Source: Jacaranda mimosifolia (lineage: Eukaryota > Streptophyta > Magnoliopsida > Lamiales > Bignoniaceae). From it: a stretch of DNA of 64,000 nucleotides. The position numbers and the translations under genes are program-made. Positions 61,233-64,000 of this stretch are shown one piece after another; position 1 is the first letter of the stretch, and each line of letters opens with the position of its first letter. Location of the stretch: NCBI GenBank assembly GCA_018894105.1, contig CM032123.1, positions 29,923,744 through 29,987,743 of the forward strand, given 5' to 3'. Below the pieces are notes generated by a model. The model was not told where the DNA came from. It was given only the letters and a program-made list of their open reading frames with translations, and did no database searches.

Positions 61233-62766
61233 ATTTTACAATATGAATTTTTAATTGTTTTGCTGATTTAAAATTTTTTTTTGGAAGCACTTTTTCATAA
61301 TCCATAAATTATTAACTACATTAATTAATAACATTTTACATAAAATGACCAATATGTTGACTAAATATTGTGAAAATTGAAAAATAAAAAATTTAGTTTA
61401 CCCTTTTTTTAGTATATTTAAATTTTTGTTAAATTATTTTTAAAATAAAATAAAATAATATATTTATTAATTTTGTTAAAAAAAGTAATTTGTATAAATA
61501 AGTAAATAAACTAAATTTAGCTGTAGACATTGAAAATTTCCTGATTTATATTTCGGAATTTCCTAACTGAAGTTCCAACATTAAATAAAATATTGATATT
61601 TAATTAATTTTTTTTAGGTTCCTTTTTTTTACCCAAAATTCCTATAATCAAATAAATCTATGCAAAGAAAAATTATATTTCAAAAACTTAACACAAAAAT
61701 TTGTAATAAAGTAAAGAAAATTAAATATTTTATTTTCATTTTTCTAAGATATTGTTTTACTAAATTTTTTAATCCATCAAACCTAAATTGCAAAAAACGA
61801 TTTCTAATTACTTAACGACAAATAATATTATCATTTTTAAAGAAGACAAGATTATAATTTTTTATGAAAGAAAAAAACTGAAGAATGAAAATTTGAATAA
61901 TTTCTTTTAATAATTTTGCAAGTAATTCGATTAATTCAGATTATTTTAAAATTAAATTAACAAAAATCTACAAAATATTTTTTTGGTTGGCATTTATTTG
62001 TGCTCAATTTACAAAATACTTAACTATACAATTTTTTTAATATATTATCTAATATATTATTTATTTTAAATTTATCTTGCATTTAATTTTTTCCATAATC
62101 ATTTAGTTTTAAACAAACAAAAACGTTAATCTCACTAAACAATCATATTCTCTCAAACTATCAAATATATCTCACAAATAATATTACCATCAAACACAAC
62201 TCCATATCACATCAACTCTAATTATTACATTTTATTTTACAAGCAAACACAACTTTATTTCTTAATTTCATATTTCTAAAGCACAAAAATTCACCTCATA
62301 TCTTAAAAACAAGAAAAAGGAGACATTATCTTATAAGCAATCGGAGCCATACATAGCATTCTCTCTTCTTTTTTTTAATAAGTAGCCATTCATAGATTCA
62401 AATTCTTAAAATCGCATCCTAAATAGAATAAAAAGAATAGAGTTAAAATTTCTAACACAATTTCAAAATATTTAAAAACCGAAACATAGGTTACGAACCC
62501 TAAGACTTCTTCCATTGGCAAAACATCACACATCCTACCAAGTTTGTTAGGTAATTTGATTGTTTGAATGCTAAAAATTCTTGGGATCAAGTCAATTATT
62601 GTATTTTTTTACTCTTTCTTTAGAAGAAAAAAAAAATCTTCTAGGGATGAAGTCAATTGTTGTATTTTTTTTTTCTTACTCTTTCTTTAAAAAAAAATTG
62701 CAAATAGAACTTAGAAGAGAACCTTTATCAATATGTCAATCGCCAAAAAACAGTAGTACAAAATAG
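61233..62766. other. AT-rich intergenic DNA
   Basis: No gene is supported. Low-complexity A and T runs are frequent. TCAAACACAACTCCATATCA near 62190 and AGCAAACACAAC near 62240 suggest MITE fragments but have no partner end. Confidence 0.4.
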
Positions 62767-64000
62767 AGTAAATAGCAAAAAAAATAAATCCTGTGTCATT
62801 TCTAATTGTCAGAACCCCCCCTAAGATATAAATTTAAGCAAAAATCCCCATCACGTTGTAGTTTGAATTGCTCACCACCCCCCACATCCATTTACCCATT
62901 GACCAATTATGTTTTGATGAAAATGCCCCCAGATAATTCCACGACTTTTACTGCCAATGAACCCACGAACTCTTTTGCCCAAATTGTTTCTTACAAATTT
63001 GAAATCAAAAGCCCCAAAAAAACTCAAACAATATGACAACAAAGTAAAGAGAAGTGTTCGGGAAGAAGATAGATTGGCTTAACGAGTAGTGCAACGTAGT
63101 GAATCTTTGTTAGGTGCGCTAAGCAGTGAACAACGATGTTTGTTCTTCTTTTTCTTTTGTTTCCTGAGATTGTGGGGTTGAAATGTCAATATTTTGTAGG
63201 GTTTATGTTGGGTTGACTTTTTAGTCTACTTTGTAGTTTGTTGGATATATATAGGTTTTATGTTGGGCTTTTCTTTCTGTTAGATATATTGAATATTTTA
63301 GCATTTACATGTTGGACCCATTTCCAACTTTTGATTATTTATAGTATGGTCTCATTTTGGTTATTAAGTTTAAAAATAAGTAGTTTAAATATTTTAGGAT
63401 TTACAGGTTGGTCCATTTTTGTTGTAGCTTTAGAATTATTTAACTATTAATTTGTTATTTATATATGGATTTTTTAAAAAGACTTATTGTACATGGCTTT
63501 TGTTGCAGATGGATGAATATCATACTGTACACATATGGGTTGGTGGTCAGTTTGTTAAAAGTCCAAAATTAAGCTATGTGTGAGGGTCAAAGCACGTATT
63601 CAAGAAAGTTAACTTAGACTACTTCAATGAGGATGATTTATATGCAATGTATAAATCAAGTAGAGGTTCTAGACCATTCGTTTCTTTTTACTACTTGTAT
63701 CCTGTAGTACCTATGGATTGGGGGTTGAGATTAATTAGTGGACACACTAGGATAGTTAACCTACAAGAGGTTCATTCTGGATTAAATGATATCACTATAT
63801 ATTCAATTGAAGTTGACACTGAAGCAGGGGATCCAATACCTTTGGTTTCTATTGATGAAGATGGCAACATACTGAAGAGTCAAGATGAGGAAGGGACATA
63901 AATGACTTTGTTATTGAAAAATATACATTCGATGACAACTTCTTTGGTACTGATGAATGTATTGAGAGACTTTCTAGGGTAGCCATTGAAGCAGATACAC
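62767..64000 (+). mobile_element. 5' part of a Mutator-like element (MULE), running off the window
   Basis: 62767-62900 has the look of a plant MULE terminal repeat: AAATAGCAAA, then CCTGTGTCATTTCTAATTGT and CCCCCCT, then AAAATCCCC. A transposase 5' exon follows at 63509. The right terminus lies outside this window, so the element cannot be closed here. Left border is approximate. Confidence 0.5.
63509..64000 (+). pseudogene. MULE transposase N-terminal (PB1-like) part, broken and cut by window end
   Basis: Starts at ATG 63509, immediately after TTTTGTTGCAG, an apparent splice acceptor. MDEYHTVHIWVGGQFV and KHVFKKVNLDYFNEDDLYAM match the PB1-like N-terminal domain of plant MULE transposases in pattern (HxGG then a D/E-rich helix), and LRLISGHTRIVNLQEV continues it. 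TGA at 63581-63583 replaces a Gly or Trp codon, a TAA at 63899 ends the frame, and coding resumes in another frame as NDFVIEKYTFDDNFFGTDE. The zinc finger and DDE domains would lie beyond 64000. Confidence 0.65.

Overview
This is a plant nuclear window, almost certainly from a eudicot. It has genes with GT-AG introns and protein families found in flowering plants, AT-rich intergenic DNA, and a dense load of Ty1/copia and Ty3/gypsy LTR retrotransposons, Tourist-like MITEs, hAT, CACTA and MULE pieces. The species cannot be named from the sequence. No rRNA, tRNA, CRISPR or prokaryotic-type operon was seen.

Four host genes are supported. (1) 1344-2714 (+): an intronless, Golgi-type UDP-glucuronate 4-epimerase, closest by its N-terminus to GAE6, which makes UDP-galacturonate for pectin. 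(2) 18545-19914 (-): a four-exon gene for a 140-residue mitochondrial-type glycine-rich RNA-binding protein with one RRM. (3) 26779-34098 (+): a three-exon gene for a 547-residue Lys/Glu/Asp-rich protein of the plant family usually called 'myb-like protein X', with a 5.4 kb first intron. (4) 51848-55220 (+): a two-exon CER2/CER26-like BAHD protein linked to very-long-chain wax elongation. Their functions are unrelated and they are not an operon or visible cluster.

The rest is mostly transposon strata. 3646-8959 is a decayed Tork/TNT1-like copia element with 5-bp target duplications. 10879-18130 is the 3' part of a second copia element on the minus strand, split by a nearly complete chromodomain gypsy element (11362-16768). 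35676-36454 and 56120-57249 are hAT-type non-autonomous elements with 8-bp duplications. 38540-45100 is a patchwork of gypsy gag and LTR remnants, CACTA-type ends and a SINE. 48553-51500 is a tandem array of about nine diverged ~243-bp units between two LTR-like direct repeats. 57876-61227 looks like a 3.35 kb solo LTR. The window ends inside a decayed MULE (62767-64000).

The most unexplained structure is the LTR-bounded tandem array at 48.5-51.5 kb. Next are the six-fold GC palindrome cluster in the first copia LTR and a MITE family found in the introns of two of the four genes. Coordinates of gene exons were set by splice-site and reading-frame continuity; mobile-element borders were set by eye from terminal motifs and target duplications.
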